NCBI GenBank assembly: GCA_937924755.1
Contig: CALEVZ010000025.1
Span: 1 to 64,000 of the forward strand
DNA: 64,000 bases
Source of the DNA: an uncultured bacterium
GTDB taxonomy: Bacteria > Acidobacteriota > Thermoanaerobaculia > Thermoanaerobaculales > Thermoanaerobaculaceae
Reading direction: 5' to 3'
Notes under the pieces: model-generated
Databases searched by the model: none
Told to the model about the DNA's origin: nothing
Seen by the model: only the letters and a program-made list of their open reading frames with translations
Translations under genes and position numbers: made by a program
Part shown: positions 1 to 9,669 of the stretch, piece by piece
Position numbering within the stretch: the stretch's first letter is position 1
Layout: each line of letters starts with the position of its first letter

Positions 1-35
1 ATAACCACCAATTCCCTCTCCCGGAGCTTGGCCAT
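1..35 (-). CDS. Possible start of a CDS leaving the window (MAKLRERELVV...)
   Basis: ATG on minus strand at 35 preceded by a GGAGGGAG Shine-Dalgarno-like stretch; only 11 codons visible. Confidence 0.3.
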   Translation of the reverse strand, partial: MAKLRERELVV

Positions 36-269
36 CGATCTCCCTCCGCCTCTCAGGCGTCTTCTCGAGGAGTATCGACCAGCCCCCGCAGTCCAGAAAT
101 CTGGATGTCCCCTACGTCACCTTGTAGCCTGGTTTCCTACACCAGCGATGCGGGGGCCGTGCTCCTGCGTGAGGCTGAGGCCGCCGTGGGCGCCGTGCGG
201 CGGCTGGCGGCGTGCTTTGTGGATCACCGCAGCCCCGCGGCGATCGACGGCAGCAGCACGCAGCGCGGG

Positions 270-1238
270 CTACGCGCCGGCCTGGCGGAGGGCGGCGAGG
301 AGGGCGGCGATGTCGGCGGGCAGAGGGGCTTCGAAGGTGATCGGCGCACCGCTTTTCGGGTGGGCGATGGTCAGCCGCCAGGCGTGCAGCGCCTGGCGCG
401 GGAAGGCGCGGCAGGCGGCGGCGGCCGCCGCCGAGGGGAGGCTGCGCCACTGCCGGCCGGCGTACAGCGGGTCGCCCACCACGGCGTGACCGATGTGCGC
501 CAGGTGGACGCGGATCTGGTGGGTGCGGCCGGTGACCGGGCGGCACTCCACCAGCGAGGTGCCCGGCAGTGCTTCGCGCAGCGTCCACAGGGTGCGGGCG
601 GGGCGCCCCCCCGGCACCACGGCCATGCGCTGGCGCTCAATGGGGTGGCGGGCGATGGGGCGGTCGACGACCCCCTCGCCAGCCCCCATGGTGCCGTACA
701 CCACCGCCAGGTAGCGCTTGTCGGTGGTGCGCCAGCGAAAGGCCAACGAAAGGGCGCGGTGCGCGGCGTCGGACTTGGCGGCGATCAGCACGCCGGAGGT
801 GTCCTTGTCGAGGCGGTGGACGATGCCCGGCCGCTCCACGCCCCCCACGCCGGAGAGGTCGCGACAGTGGGCGAGCAGGGCGTTGACCAGGGTGCCGTCG
901 GGGTTGCCGGCGGCGGGGTGGATGACCAGACCCGGCGGTTTGTTCACGGCGATGAGGTACTCGTCTTCGAAGAGGATGTCCAGGGGAATGGCCTGGGGGA
1001 GTAGCTGGGCGGGGGCAATGGGAGGCGGGGTCACCTCCACCACGTCGCCGGCGCGGAGGAGGGCGCCCGGTTTGCTGGGGGCGCCGTTGCGGATGGCGTG
1101 GCCGTCGCGGATCCAGCGGGCCACCTGGGAGCGCGACCAGGCCGGGTTGGCTTCGGCCAGGAAACGGTCCAGGCGCAGCCCCTCCTGCTCGGGGGGAACG
1201 CGCCAGCGGTGGGGAGTGTCTACTTCCTCCGACGCCAT
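270..1238 (-). CDS. rluD: Ribosomal large subunit pseudouridine synthase, RluD family
   Basis: S4-like N-terminus (LDRFLAEANPAWSRSQVARWIRDG) and catalytic motif GIVHRLDKDTSGVLIAAKS; RTHQIRVHLAHIGH; start moved to MASEEVD. Confidence 0.9.
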   Translation of the reverse strand: MASEEVDTPHRWRVPPEQEGLRLDRFLAEANPAWSRSQVARWIRDGHAIRNGAPSKPGALLRAGDVVEVTPPPIAPAQLLPQAIPLDILFEDEYLIAVNKPPGLVIHPAAGNPDGTLVNALLAHCRDLSGVGGVERPGIVHRLDKDTSGVLIAAKSDAAHRALSLAFRWRTTDKRYLAVVYGTMGAGEGVVDRPIARHPIERQRMAVVPGGRPARTLWTLREALPGTSLVECRPVTGRTHQIRVHLAHIGHAVVGDPLYAGRQWRSLPSAAAAAACRAFPRQALHAWRLTIAHPKSGAPITFEAPLPADIAALLAALRQAGA

Positions 1239-1999
1239 GCCAGAGTCACCAGCGCCAGCCCTGCCGGGATCGCCACCGCGGCGATGGCCTGACTGGTGGA
1301 GAGGGCTTGCCAGAGGACGAACCCGCGGTCGGCGTCGCCGCGAAAGAACTCCAGGATGAACCGCGCCGCCCCGTAGGTGATGAGGTAGGTGCCCAACACG
1401 ATGCCCTCGGCACCCCGCGGCCGATGCGCGAACACCCAGGAAAGAACGAAAAAATTGAGCAGGTTGAAGGCCGCCTCGTACAGCTGCACCGGGTGCAGCG
1501 GCACCCCCAGGGGGGTGCCCGAGATCTCGGCGGCGTGCGGATCGGTGAAAACCACCGCCCACGGCCGCTCGCAGGCGTCACCGTAGCAACAACCGGCGGA
1601 AAAGCACCCCAGCCGGCCGAAAAAGTGCCCCAGCGCAACCGAAGGAGCCAACACGTCAGCGACCGGAAGAAAGGCCATCCGGTGGCGGCGCAAAACGATC
1701 ACCGCGGCCACGACGGCGCCGATCAGGCCGCCGTAAAACACTCCCCCGGCGCGCAGCAGCGACCAGAGACCCTGCAGGGAAGTGAGGTAGGAAGGATCGG
1801 TGATGACCAGCAGCACCTTGCCGCCGGCGAGGCCGCCGAGAACGACCCACAGCCCGGTGTCCACGACGTGGTTGCCGTCCAAGCCCGACCTGGCGGCGCG
1901 CCGGTGGGCGGTGAAGAGGCCGAGGCCGATGCCGATGAGCAGCATCACCCCGTAGGTGGGCAGCTGCAGCGGGCCCAGCTCAACGAGAATCGGATGCAT
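1220..1999 (-). CDS. lgt: Prolipoprotein diacylglyceryl transferase
   Basis: Lgt signature GHFFGRLGCFSAGCCYG and HPVQLYEA; start MHPILVELGPLQLPTYG. Confidence 0.93.
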   Translation of the reverse strand: MHPILVELGPLQLPTYGVMLLIGIGLGLFTAHRRAARSGLDGNHVVDTGLWVVLGGLAGGKVLLVITDPSYLTSLQGLWSLLRAGGVFYGGLIGAVVAAVIVLRRHRMAFLPVADVLAPSVALGHFFGRLGCFSAGCCYGDACERPWAVVFTDPHAAEISGTPLGVPLHPVQLYEAAFNLLNFFVLSWVFAHRPRGAEGIVLGTYLITYGAARFILEFFRGDADRGFVLWQALSTSQAIAAVAIPAGLALVTLAWRRRK

Positions 2000-2477
2000 G
2001 TTTCCCCCTGCGGGAGCGCAGCAGCTCCCCCACCACCACCATGCCGGCGCCGGTGGAGATGGCGGCGTCGGCGACGTTGAAGGCCGGCCAGGCCAGTTCG
2101 CCGCTAGCCGTGGTGATGAAGAAATAGAGGAAGTCGACGACCTCGCCGCGCAGCAGCCGGTCAGTGAGGTTGCCGGCCGCCCCTCCCAGCACCAGGGCCA
2201 GCCCGCCACCCACCCAGTGGTCATGGCTGCCCCGGACCAGGTGCACCAGGAGCACCACCACCACCCCCGCCACCAGGACCAGCAGGCCGATCTGCACCAG
2301 CGGTCCGCCGCCGTCGAGGAGGGAGAAGGCAATGCCGCGGTTGCGCACGTGGACGAGGCGGAACACGCCGGCCAGCGCTTCGCCGCGAAAGCCGAGCGGC
2401 AGGGTGCCGACGATCCACGCCTTGGTGAGCTGGTCGGCCGCCCACACGGCGGCGGCCAGCGGCAGTGCCGCCCGCAT
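1980..2477 (-). CDS. lspA: Lipoprotein signal peptidase II
   Basis: ADQLTKAW, RNRGIAFSLL, GGAAGNLTDRLLRGEVVDFLYF, AWPAFNVADAAI motifs. Confidence 0.95.
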   Translation of the reverse strand: MRAALPLAAAVWAADQLTKAWIVGTLPLGFRGEALAGVFRLVHVRNRGIAFSLLDGGGPLVQIGLLVLVAGVVVVLLVHLVRGSHDHWVGGGLALVLGGAAGNLTDRLLRGEVVDFLYFFITTASGELAWPAFNVADAAISTGAGMVVVGELLRSRRGKHASDSR

Positions 2478-2479
2478 CC

Positions 2480-5362
2480 TCACGCCGACTCCAGCGCCAG
2501 CACTACCTCGAGGCAGCGGGGGCACAGCTCGGGGTGGCTCGAGTGGCCGGAGGCAGCGGCGACGATCTGCCAGCAGCGCGGGCAGGCGGTGCCGGCGGCG
2601 CACCGCACCCCCAGGCGCAGGCCGGGGTAAGCCGCCGAGTCGATGGTCGCCTCGCCTTTGGTCACCTGCGAGACGATGAACAGCTCCTCCAGCCGCGCCC
2701 CGGTGTGCGCCGTGTCGGCCTCCAGGGCGGCACGGTCGCCGTCCAGAACCACCGCGGCCTCCAGGGACTTGCCGATCCCCCCCTGGCGGCGCAGCTCCTC
2801 GAGGGCGTGGTTGACCTCGTCCCGCAGCGTCAGCAACCGGTCGAAGGCCTCGTCGGCGGCGGCATCGTCGGGGACGTCGGCGAGCAGCTCGAACTCCTCC
2901 AGGTGCACCGAGTCGCCTGTCCCGGGCAGGTGCTCCCACGCCTCCTCGGCGGTGAAGGGCAACACCGGGGCAATCAGGGTGATGAGGCTGCGGGCGATGC
3001 GATAGAGGGCGGTCTGGGAGGAGCGCCGGCGGGGGGAGGCGGTGGCATCGCAGTACAGCCGGTCCTTGAGGATGTCCAGGTACACCGCCGAGAGGTCCAC
3101 CGCGCAGAAGGTGTTGAGGGCGTGGTAGACGGTGTGGAACTCGAAATCCTGGTAAGCCTTGAGCACCTTCTGGGCGAGCTTTCGGGCCCGCCGCAGGGCA
3201 AACGCGTCCAGACCGTCGAGCCGAGCGAAAGGCACGGCATCGCGCCCCGGGTCGAAGCTGCCCTCGGGCACGGCGTCGGCCAGGGCGGCCAGGAGAAACC
3301 GCACGGTGTTGCGGATCTTGCGGTAGGTCTCGGCGATGCGGGTCATGCTCTCGTCCGAGAAGGGCATGTCCTCGCGGAAGTCCACCGAGGCCGTCCACAG
3401 CCGTAGGACATCGGCGCCGTAGCGCTTGGTCACCTCCATGGGGGAGACGGCGTTGCCCAGCGACTTGGACATCTTGCGTCCGGAGGCGTCCAGCACGTGG
3501 CCGTGGGTGAGGACGGTGCGGTAGGGGGCGCCGCCGTGGGTGATGACCCCCACCAGCAGCGAGGCCTGGAACCACCCCCGGTATTGGTCGTGCCCCTCCA
3601 GGTAGAGGTCGGCGGGCCAGGCGAGCCCGGGGAAGCGGTCGTTGTCGCACACCGCCAGGTGCGAGGCGCCGGAGTCGAACCACACGTCCAGGATGTCGGC
3701 CTCCTTCTCCCACTCCTGGCCGCCGCAGCGGGGGCAGACGAGACCGGCGGGGGCGAAGTCGGTGACCGGCCGGGCGTACCAGGCGTCGGCCCCGTCGCGG
3801 GCGAAGTGCTCCTCGACGCGCGCGAAGAACCGCCGCGCCGCTTCGGGATCCCGGCCGTCCGGCCACACCGCCCGGCAGGCGGGGTTGGCGCACACCAGCA
3901 CGGTGATGGGGGAGCCCCAGCGGCGCTGCCGCGACACGCACCACTCGAAGCGCCCTTCCACCATGCCAGCGATGCGGGGCTGACCCCAGGGGGGGATCCA
4001 GGTCACCTCAGCGATCTGCTCCAGGGCCTTGGCCCGCAGGTCCACCTGCGCGGTGGGGGTGGCATCGGGGGTCAAGGCGATGAAGTACTGTTCGGTGGCC
4101 CGGAAGATCACCGGCTGGCGGCAGCGCCAGCAGTGGGGGTAGTCGTGGGCTCCTTTGCCTTCCGCCAAAAGCGCTTCGGCCTCGGCCAGAGCCGTGTTGA
4201 CACGTGGGTTGGCATCGAAGACCAGGGTTCCGGCGAGCTCGGCCACCTCGTCGGTGTAGCGTCCGCCGTCGTCGAGCGGCGAGACGATGGGTAAACCCTC
4301 TAGTTTGCCGGTGCGGAAGTCCTCCTCCCCGTGGCCGGGGGCGGTGTGCACCAACCCGGTGCCGGTGTCCAGGGTGACGTAGGCGGCGGGGACGATGCGG
4401 TGGACATCCGCACCCTCCGGCACCGCGGCCCGCAGGCCGGGGTTCAAGGGGTGGTGGTAGCGCTGCCCCACCAGGGCCTGCCCGGCGACTTCCCCGAGGG
4501 ACCGGGCGCTGCGTCCGATGTGGGTAAGAAAATCCCTCGCCAGCTTGCCGGCCACCACCCAGGCGCCACCCTCCCCTTCGAGCAACTGATAGGAAGCCTC
4601 CGGATGCACGGCGATGGCCAGGTTGGAGGGGATCGTCCACGGGGTAGTGGTCCAGATGACGAAGGCCACCGGCCCGTCGCCCCCGGCGCCGAAGAGGCGG
4701 CGCACGGCGGCAGAATCAGCGGCGGGGAAGGCCACCCAGATCTCCGGGTCCACCCGTTCGTGGTACTCCAGCTCCGCCTCGGCCAGGGCCGTGCGGCAGT
4801 GCCAGCACCAGCGGATGGCCTTGCGCTCCCGGTACAAGAGCCCCGCCTCCACCACCCGCCCGAGGGCGGCGGCGATGTCCGCCTCGTAGCGGGGGGACAT
4901 GGTCAGGTAGGGGGCCTCCCAGGTGCCGAAGCCGCCCAGGCGGCGAAATTCTTCCCGCTGGATGCCCACGAAGCGCTCGGCGTAAGCCCGGCAGGCGGCG
5001 CGGATCTCCAGCGCTGACATGGAACTCTTCTTCGCCCCCAGCTCGCGGTCCACTTTCTGCTCGATGGGCAGCCCGTGGCAGTCCCAGCCGGGCACGTAAG
5101 GGGCGTCGTACCCCATCATGGAGCGGGAGCGCACCACGAAGTCCTTCAGAATCTTGTTGAGGGCGGTGCCCATGTGGATGTGGTCGTTGGCGTAGGGGGG
5201 GCCGTCGTGGAGCACGTAGCGCGGGCGGCCGGCACGGGCGGCGCGGAGGCGGTCATAAATCCCCTGCGCCTGCCAGCGTTCCAGGCGCTCCACTTCGCGG
5301 CGGGCGGCATCGGCCCGCATGGGAAAGGCGGTTCGGGGAAGGTTAAGCGTATCCTTGTACAT
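2480..5362 (-). CDS. ileS: Isoleucyl-tRNA synthetase
   Basis: HIGH-type motif ([16 protein letters not shown]), KMSKSLGN, C-terminal zinc-binding CPRCW...LCPRCLE; start [15 protein letters not shown]. Confidence 0.96.
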   Translation of the reverse strand: MYKDTLNLPRTAFPMRADAARREVERLERWQAQGIYDRLRAARAGRPRYVLHDGPPYANDHIHMGTALNKILKDFVVRSRSMMGYDAPYVPGWDCHGLPIEQKVDRELGAKKSSMSALEIRAACRAYAERFVGIQREEFRRLGGFGTWEAPYLTMSPRYEADIAAALGRVVEAGLLYRERKAIRWCWHCRTALAEAELEYHERVDPEIWVAFPAADSAAVRRLFGAGGDGPVAFVIWTTTPWTIPSNLAIAVHPEASYQLLEGEGGAWVVAGKLARDFLTHIGRSARSLGEVAGQALVGQRYHHPLNPGLRAAVPEGADVHRIVPAAYVTLDTGTGLVHTAPGHGEEDFRTGKLEGLPIVSPLDDGGRYTDEVAELAGTLVFDANPRVNTALAEAEALLAEGKGAHDYPHCWRCRQPVIFRATEQYFIALTPDATPTAQVDLRAKALEQIAEVTWIPPWGQPRIAGMVEGRFEWCVSRQRRWGSPITVLVCANPACRAVWPDGRDPEAARRFFARVEEHFARDGADAWYARPVTDFAPAGLVCPRCGGQEWEKEADILDVWFDSGASHLAVCDNDRFPGLAWPADLYLEGHDQYRGWFQASLLVGVITHGGAPYRTVLTHGHVLDASGRKMSKSLGNAVSPMEVTKRYGADVLRLWTASVDFREDMPFSDESMTRIAETYRKIRNTVRFLLAALADAVPEGSFDPGRDAVPFARLDGLDAFALRRARKLAQKVLKAYQDFEFHTVYHALNTFCAVDLSAVYLDILKDRLYCDATASPRRRSSQTALYRIARSLITLIAPVLPFTAEEAWEHLPGTGDSVHLEEFELLADVPDDAAADEAFDRLLTLRDEVNHALEELRRQGGIGKSLEAAVVLDGDRAALEADTAHTGARLEELFIVSQVTKGEATIDSAAYPGLRLGVRCAAGTACPRCWQIVAAASGHSSHPELCPRCLEVVLALESA

Positions 5363-5384
5363 AGGGTAAAACCCCTCTCTCACC

Positions 5385-5400
5385 GCCCCGCCGGCGGGGC
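5385..5400. repeat. 16-bp perfect palindrome GCCCCGCCGGCGGGGC between response regulator and ileS
   Basis: Direct reading of 5385-5400; lies in the short minus-strand gap between the 5423 stop and the 5362 start. Confidence 0.7.
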
Positions 5401-5422
5401 ACACCAGACGATCCCGACAAGG

Positions 5423-5812
5423 CTAGGCACCCTCGGCCGTGGCGTCAAGCTGACGTTGGACCTCCTCCAAGACGGCCTGGAGGGAAAAGGGCTTGGTGAT
5501 GTAGGCCCGCCCCCCCAGCTCGCGCCCTCGCCGCAGGTCCTGGGGCAGTGAGTGGGCGGTCAGGAAAATGATGGGGATGCGGCAGGTGCGCGGGTCGTCG
5601 GCGAGGTGTCGGGCGAAGTCGAAGCCGCTGGTGGGGGTGGCCAGCGACACGTCGAGCACGATGCAGTGCACCGGCGTGGAGGAGAGGATCGCCAGCGCCT
5701 CCTCGCTGGAGGTGGCCTCCAGCGCCACGTAGCCCGCCCGCCGCAGCTTGAAGGCTAGAATCTGCAGGATGTACGGCTCGTCATCGACGATAAGGACGCG
5801 CCGGGTGGCCAC
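5423..5812 (-). CDS. Single-domain (REC-only) response regulator
   Basis: VLIVDDEPYI, CIVLDVSL phosphoacceptor, IFLTAHS, YITKPFS. Confidence 0.9.
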   Translation of the reverse strand: MATRRVLIVDDEPYILQILAFKLRRAGYVALEATSSEEALAILSSTPVHCIVLDVSLATPTSGFDFARHLADDPRTCRIPIIFLTAHSLPQDLRRGRELGGRAYITKPFSLQAVLEEVQRQLDATAEGA

Positions 5813-5839
5813 CGTGGGAGTATACCCAAAGGGAGGCTG

Positions 5840-6205
5840 TCACCCCTCCAGGATCACCACCGCCACGGCGACGCCGGCGGCGTGGGAAATCGACAGGTGG
5901 GCGCGCTCCACCTTGAGCCCCGAGGCGCGAACGGCGGCGGCGCCGTGCAGGGTCAGCCTCGGAGTACCGGCGGCGTCGCGGGTGACCTCCACGCTGCGCC
6001 ACCCCACCCCCTCCCCCCAGCCGGTGCCCAGCGCCTTGAACGCCGCCTCCTTGGCGGCCAGGATGCCGGCCAGGTGCTCGCAATCGGCGGACCGGCGCGC
6101 CTCGCCGGCGCGCAGGCAGCGTCGCAGGAAGCGCTCCCCGTGGCGCTCCAGCAGTCCCTCCACCCGCGCCACCGCCACCACGTCCACCCCGATTCCGACG
6201 ATCAC
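5840..6205 (-). CDS. acpS: Holo-[acyl-carrier-protein] synthase
   Basis: IVGIGVDVVAVARVE, FAAKEAAFKALGTG-like motif (LAAKEAAFKALGTGWGEG), ISHAAGVAVAVV. Confidence 0.9.
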   Translation of the reverse strand: MIVGIGVDVVAVARVEGLLERHGERFLRRCLRAGEARRSADCEHLAGILAAKEAAFKALGTGWGEGVGWRSVEVTRDAAGTPRLTLHGAAAVRASGLKVERAHLSISHAAGVAVAVVILEG

Positions 6206-6450
6206 CGCTTCCTCCCCGCCTCCGCCAGCCACCCCGCCGCCACCGCGAAGTGCAGCACCCCGAACCCCGACAGGGCGCCCCGCACCGCCCCCCGCGACAG
6301 CCAGCGCATCAGCGGCCATGGCGCCGCGGGCACCACCACCTCGGTCCACACCGAGCTCCACGGCACCAGGATGAAGAACCACCCCGCCGCGCACAGGTAG
6401 AACACCATGGCGAAACCGACCACGGTGCGGGCGGCGGGGAGGAAACGCAC
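6202..6450 (-). CDS. Small hypothetical membrane protein (82 aa)
   Basis: ORF with two hydrophobic segments, end overlapping the acpS start. Confidence 0.6.
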   Translation of the reverse strand: MRFLPAARTVVGFAMVFYLCAAGWFFILVPWSSVWTEVVVPAAPWPLMRWLSRGAVRGALSGFGVLHFAVAAGWLAEAGRKR

Positions 6451-6511
6451 GGGGGAATTGTACGCGCTCTCGCACCGGGTCTCTTGTCACCGCAGTGTTT
6501 CGGCCCTAGAA

Positions 6512-6543
6512 TTCTTGCTGGACCAGCATGGCGACAGCAAGAA
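6512..6543. promoter_or_regulatory. Overlapping inverted repeats in the 5' leader of the 6561 ORF
   Basis: TTCTTGCTG(6512-6520)-14 nt-CAGCAAGAA(6535-6543), and the overlapping TGCTGG-A-CCAGCA; both share the same left arm. Confidence 0.5.
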
Positions 6544-6560
6544 AAAAGGGAGGCTAGACC

Positions 6561-6989
6561 ATGTCGGCAACACCAAACATCACTGTTCCGGTCACTTTCA
6601 ATCACCAGGCGGGGTGCCCCGAATGCCCACCCGAGAAGGAATGGGTTCATTGTTTCTGGAACCGTCCGGGCGAAGATACGATTCGCTGGACCTTCCATGG
6701 TTTTCCGAAAGAAATCTGCGATGTGGATCTGTTCTTCCTGCCCTTCATCCCTGGTAAGTATCGACAGGGTGTGAAAGGTTTCCTCCGCAACCATCCCTTC
6801 GCCGGAGTCTCCAGGGAAGAGTCCACCAGTGGTTCTCACCTGCCCGACCTGGTGACCTACAACATCCGACGGGCGAGAGGGTATTTTTGCTACGCCCTGG
6901 TGTTTTACGATTCGTCGAGGAACCAGGTGGCGGTGCTGGACCCGGGTGGAACCGTTGATCCCGATCCGCCAGAAAGCGGCCACCCGTAG
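6561..6989 (+). CDS. Hypothetical protein, no recognised family
   Basis: ORF with good Shine-Dalgarno (gggaggc), less GC-extreme codon usage than neighbours; MSATPNITVPVTFNHQAGCPECPPEKEW. Confidence 0.65.
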   Translation: MSATPNITVPVTFNHQAGCPECPPEKEWVHCFWNRPGEDTIRWTFHGFPKEICDVDLFFLPFIPGKYRQGVKGFLRNHPFAGVSREESTSGSHLPDLVTYNIRRARGYFCYALVFYDSSRNQVAVLDPGGTVDPDPPESGHP

Positions 6990-7027
6990 CTCTCTGCCGC
7001 GACGCGGCGAAGCCAAAGCCATGGCGA

Positions 7028-9568
7028 TCAACGCGGCCCTTCTAAGAGCGATGCGAATCGTGGGTCGCCGCGCAGCGGTGCAAACTCCGGGCCCGAAAAC
7101 CAGATGGCCGGGGCGTGGAGTTCCCGCGCCTTCCGCGCCCACACCAGCGCCGAGGTGGTGTCCCCCGTGATGGCGAACACCAGGGCAGCCACGAAGCGCG
7201 TCTGGGGCTGCTCGGGATGCTCGGCGAGGGCCTCGTTGATCGCCAGCACGGCCTCGGGGCCGCGTCCCAGGTGGGCGAGGCAACGGGCGCGGGTTTCCAG
7301 CACGTCGTGGCGGCGCAGCCCCAAGGCGAGCTCGGCTTCGGCCAGCTCCAGAGCGGCCAGGTAGGCGGCCTGGGCACCCACCTCGTCCCCCGACCACAGC
7401 AGTGCGTCGGCCAGGTTGGCGCGCGCCAGCGCCATGTTCGGCGCCAGCTCGGCGGCTTTTTCCCACGCCTGCCGCGCCTCGTCGTAGCGCCCCTGGAAGA
7501 AGACGCACATCCCCAGGTTGATGAAATCCCCCGGGGAGCCTCGCTCCTCGGCGAGTCGCCGGAAGATGCGCTCCGCCTCCGGGTGGTTACCGCTGAACAG
7601 CTCCGCCTCGGCCAGGCGCACCAGCGCCAGCAGGTCGTTGGGGTTGGCTGCCAGCAGCGGGGCCAGCAGCTGCCGCGCCCCCACGTAGTCGCCCCGCTGG
7701 ATGCGCGCCGCGATGCGGCTGCGCTGGGTAGCGGGGCTCGGGCGCAGGGACAGCGACCGCAGGTAGGCGCGCTCCGCCTCAGCGTGGCGCTGGGCGCGAT
7801 CCAGGGCGGCGGCGAGGAGGGCCCAGCTGGCGCTGTCCCCGGGGCGCGCCGCCACCAGGGTACGCGCCGTCTCCAGGGCGGCCTCCTCGTCGCCGGTGGC
7901 CAGCGCCAGACGGGCGCGGGCGCGCACCACGCCGGGGTCGCCGGGACGCAGGCGGGCAGCGTGCTCCAGCACCTCCGCGGCGCGCTGGCGGTGGGCGGCG
8001 CGCCGGTCGACTTCGAACAGGTAGCGGTGCAGCTCGGCCAGGGCCACCTGTGCCTCCAGAAAACGCGGCGCCAGTCGCGCCGCTCGCTCCAGCAACTCAA
8101 CCTCCTCCCGCAAGCCGTGTGACACCTGGCCGCCATCGAGACGGGCGCGGTACTCCAAAAAGGCGCGCAGCGCTTCCTCGCTGGCCTCCCGGGGCGGGGT
8201 CTCGGCGCTGAAGCCCAGTCCGCGGTAAGCGTCGGAAAGGGCGGTGGCGATGGCGTCCTGGAGCAGCAGCAGGTCGTCGGTCCCCACCTCCAACGTGGTG
8301 CTCCATAAAACCTTGCCCGTCTGGCCGGCGGCGCGGCTCAACGACACCCGTGCCGGTCCGCCGGCCTCACTCTGGGTGAAAGTGGTCTCGATGAGCTCCT
8401 TGACGCCCAGGGCGCGAGCAACGGCGGTAACGCTGTCATGCTCCCGGGCCGCCTGCCGCGCCTCGCGACCGGTCACCACCTCCAGACGTCCAACGCTAGC
8501 CAGCCGCGCCACGATGGCGTCGTGCACTGCCGCCGCCGCCAGGGAGGAGCCGGGGGGAGCCACCACCTCGGGTGGGAGAACCGCCACGGTAAGGGCGCGG
8601 GGCGGGGCAAAGACCCCCAGCCACACCGCTGCCCCCACCGCCCCGGTGACCAGCAGGGTGATCACCCCCACCAGCGCCCAGCGCCGCACCGGCCGGCGAA
8701 AGGACGACGTCATCCCCGCCAGTTCCAGTGCGCCTGTGAGGGAGCCGGCGGCGATGGGGCGCAGCGCTGCCGCCAGCGCCTGTGCCGAGGGAAAACGGTC
8801 GTCGGGCCTGAGTCGGAGGCAACGTTCAATCACCCGAACGAGTTCGGCGGGGAGATGGGGGGCGGCCTTTTCCAGGGGCTCATGTTCGGCGCGGGCCACC
8901 TTGAGCATGGTGTCCATGGGCGATTCCCCATGGAAAGCGGGACGCCCGGTGGCGCACTCGTAGAGCATGGAGCCCAGGGAGAAGAGGTCGGAGCGACCAT
9001 CCAGCGGCCGGTCGGTGGCCTGCTCCGGCGACATCGCCTTGCTGGTGCCCACCACCATCCCCTCGCTGGTGATGCGCTGGTCGGCGGGCAGCCCCACGGG
9101 CGAGTCCCAGCGGGCGAGGCCGAAGTCCAGCACCTTGACCCGTCCTGAGGAGGTGATCATCACGTTTTCCGTCTTGATGTCGCGGTGGATGATGCCCTTG
9201 GAGTGGGCCTCGGCGAGGGCCTCGGCCACCTCGGCGCCGATGCGGGCGATTTCCGCCGGGGGCAGCGGCCCCTCGTCCACGATGTCGGCCAGGGAACGGC
9301 CGTCCACGTACTCCATCACCACCCACTCCCGTTCCCCCTCGGTGATGATCTCGTAGATGTGAGTCACCGCCGGGTGGCTGAGCGAGGCCACCGCCATCGC
9401 TTCGCGCTCCAAGCGGCGGCGCCGCTCGGGGGTGGGGCGATCATGGAGGAGCCCCTTGATGGCCACCGGCCGGTGCAGCCGTTCGTCGAGCCCCTCGAAG
9501 ACTTCCCCCATGCCGCCGCGTCCCAGGCTGCGAACGATGCGGTAGCGGCCCACGCGTTCAGGGGGCAT
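7028..9568 (-). CDS. Ser/Thr protein kinase with TM segment and C-terminal TPR repeats
   Basis: YRIVRSLGRGGMGEVFEG, HRDIKTENVMI, DFGLARW; hydrophobic WALVGVITLLVTGAVGAAVWLGV; repeated TPR motifs. Confidence 0.92.
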   Translation of the reverse strand: MPPERVGRYRIVRSLGRGGMGEVFEGLDERLHRPVAIKGLLHDRPTPERRRRLEREAMAVASLSHPAVTHIYEIITEGEREWVVMEYVDGRSLADIVDEGPLPPAEIARIGAEVAEALAEAHSKGIIHRDIKTENVMITSSGRVKVLDFGLARWDSPVGLPADQRITSEGMVVGTSKAMSPEQATDRPLDGRSDLFSLGSMLYECATGRPAFHGESPMDTMLKVARAEHEPLEKAAPHLPAELVRVIERCLRLRPDDRFPSAQALAAALRPIAAGSLTGALELAGMTSSFRRPVRRWALVGVITLLVTGAVGAAVWLGVFAPPRALTVAVLPPEVVAPPGSSLAAAAVHDAIVARLASVGRLEVVTGREARQAAREHDSVTAVARALGVKELIETTFTQSEAGGPARVSLSRAAGQTGKVLWSTTLEVGTDDLLLLQDAIATALSDAYRGLGFSAETPPREASEEALRAFLEYRARLDGGQVSHGLREEVELLERAARLAPRFLEAQVALAELHRYLFEVDRRAAHRQRAAEVLEHAARLRPGDPGVVRARARLALATGDEEAALETARTLVAARPGDSASWALLAAALDRAQRHAEAERAYLRSLSLRPSPATQRSRIAARIQRGDYVGARQLLAPLLAANPNDLLALVRLAEAELFSGNHPEAERIFRRLAEERGSPGDFINLGMCVFFQGRYDEARQAWEKAAELAPNMALARANLADALLWSGDEVGAQAAYLAALELAEAELALGLRRHDVLETRARCLAHLGRGPEAVLAINEALAEHPEQPQTRFVAALVFAITGDTTSALVWARKARELHAPAIWFSGPEFAPLRGDPRFASLLEGPR

Positions 9569-9669
9569 GATTTTGCTAGTTTACTCGTCTTCAAGCCGCG
9601 TTGCGCCTTCCGCCAGTGCTTGTCCGGCCCGGCGGCGCCCGCACTGGCCCGTCGGTACGCCAGGCAGGC

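Noticed and set aside
105-1004. Plus-strand ORFs across the window start
   Set aside because: Antisense to rluD with biased composition and no domain motifs.
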